From NCBI GenBank assembly GCA_031269415.1, contig JAISZF010000136.1, forward strand, positions 1 through 5,854: a DNA stretch of 5,854 bases. The letters are read 5' to 3'. The stretch comes from Clostridiales bacterium. GTDB lineage: Bacteria > Bacillota > Clostridia > Lachnospirales > WQUN01. The notes beneath the pieces are model-generated. The model was not told where the DNA came from, made no database searches, and saw nothing but the letters and a program-made list of their open reading frames with translations. Position numbers and translations under genes: made by a program. Of this stretch, positions 5,796 through 5,854 are shown in pieces (within the stretch, counting starts at the first letter, position 1; each line of letters begins with the position of its first letter).

Positions 5796-5826
5796 AATGG
5801 CAGGTGAAGTACGGGGAGGTACAAGC

Positions 5827-5854
5827 TTGAAATCAAAAGACGTGCTGCGGCTAT
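5827..5854 (+). CDS. 5' end of an unidentified gene, possibly BirA-like (partial)
   Basis: The first nine codons of a gene beginning with TTG at 5827, six bases after GGGGAGGT (5813-5820) and downstream of a strong promoter. The visible residues are MKSKDVLRL. Such a start resembles the beginning of the N-terminal winged helix of BirA-type biotin repressor/ligases of Bacillota, but many DNA-binding proteins start this way, and nine residues cannot settle identity. That a gene starts here is likely; what it encodes is open. Confidence 0.6.

Overview
The window looks like the chromosome of an anaerobic, Gram-positive, probably endospore-forming Bacillota (Clostridia). Evidence: strong AGGAGG-type ribosome binding sites at nearly every gene, frequent non-ATG starts (GTG, TTG and apparently ATT), canonical sigma-A promoters, a DUF4321 membrane protein, a conserved clostridial-type coiled-coil gene, a SleB-type cell-wall hydrolase, and copper-amine-oxidase-like stalk modules on secreted or wall-active proteins. 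Base composition is near balance with many GCC/GCG codons. I see no transposase, integrase, CRISPR array, tRNA or rRNA.

Layout. Bases 2-109 are the 3' end of an unidentified + strand gene, closed by a hairpin terminator (111-150). A second hairpin (177-206) sits between it and the 3' end of a - strand gene, 229-1005, encoding a phage-endolysin-like N-acetylmuramoyl-L-alanine amidase (Amidase_2) with a C-terminal stalk-like module. A 161-base divergent region follows, with a good sigma-A promoter (1079-1107) reading right. It appears to drive a five-gene + strand run: lipoprotein (1167-1808), DUF4321 membrane protein (1848-2102), coiled-coil protein (2131-2745), acpS (2742-3110, overlapping its neighbour by four bases) and the bifunctional NAD(P)HX repair enzyme nnr (3114-4661). 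After a 122-base gap comes a secreted SleB-type hydrolase (4784-5602) whose only credible start is an ATT codon, ended by a strong terminator (5621-5648). The last 200 bases hold AT-rich DNA and a strong extended -10 promoter (5768-5795), then the first nine codons of another gene (5827 onward), weakly resembling the beginning of a BirA-type repressor/ligase.

How it fits together. The core is housekeeping: AcpS activates acyl carrier protein for lipid synthesis and Nnr repairs hydrated NAD(P)H, a pair often adjacent in Bacteria. Around it are envelope genes: a lipoprotein, a two-helix membrane protein and two peptidoglycan hydrolases that share a stalk-like module in mirrored order. I do not find a convincing new defence or mobile system. 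The points most worth following up are the ATT start, the orphan cytoplasmic endolysin, and the uncharacterised lipoprotein, membrane and coiled-coil genes placed ahead of acpS-nnr.
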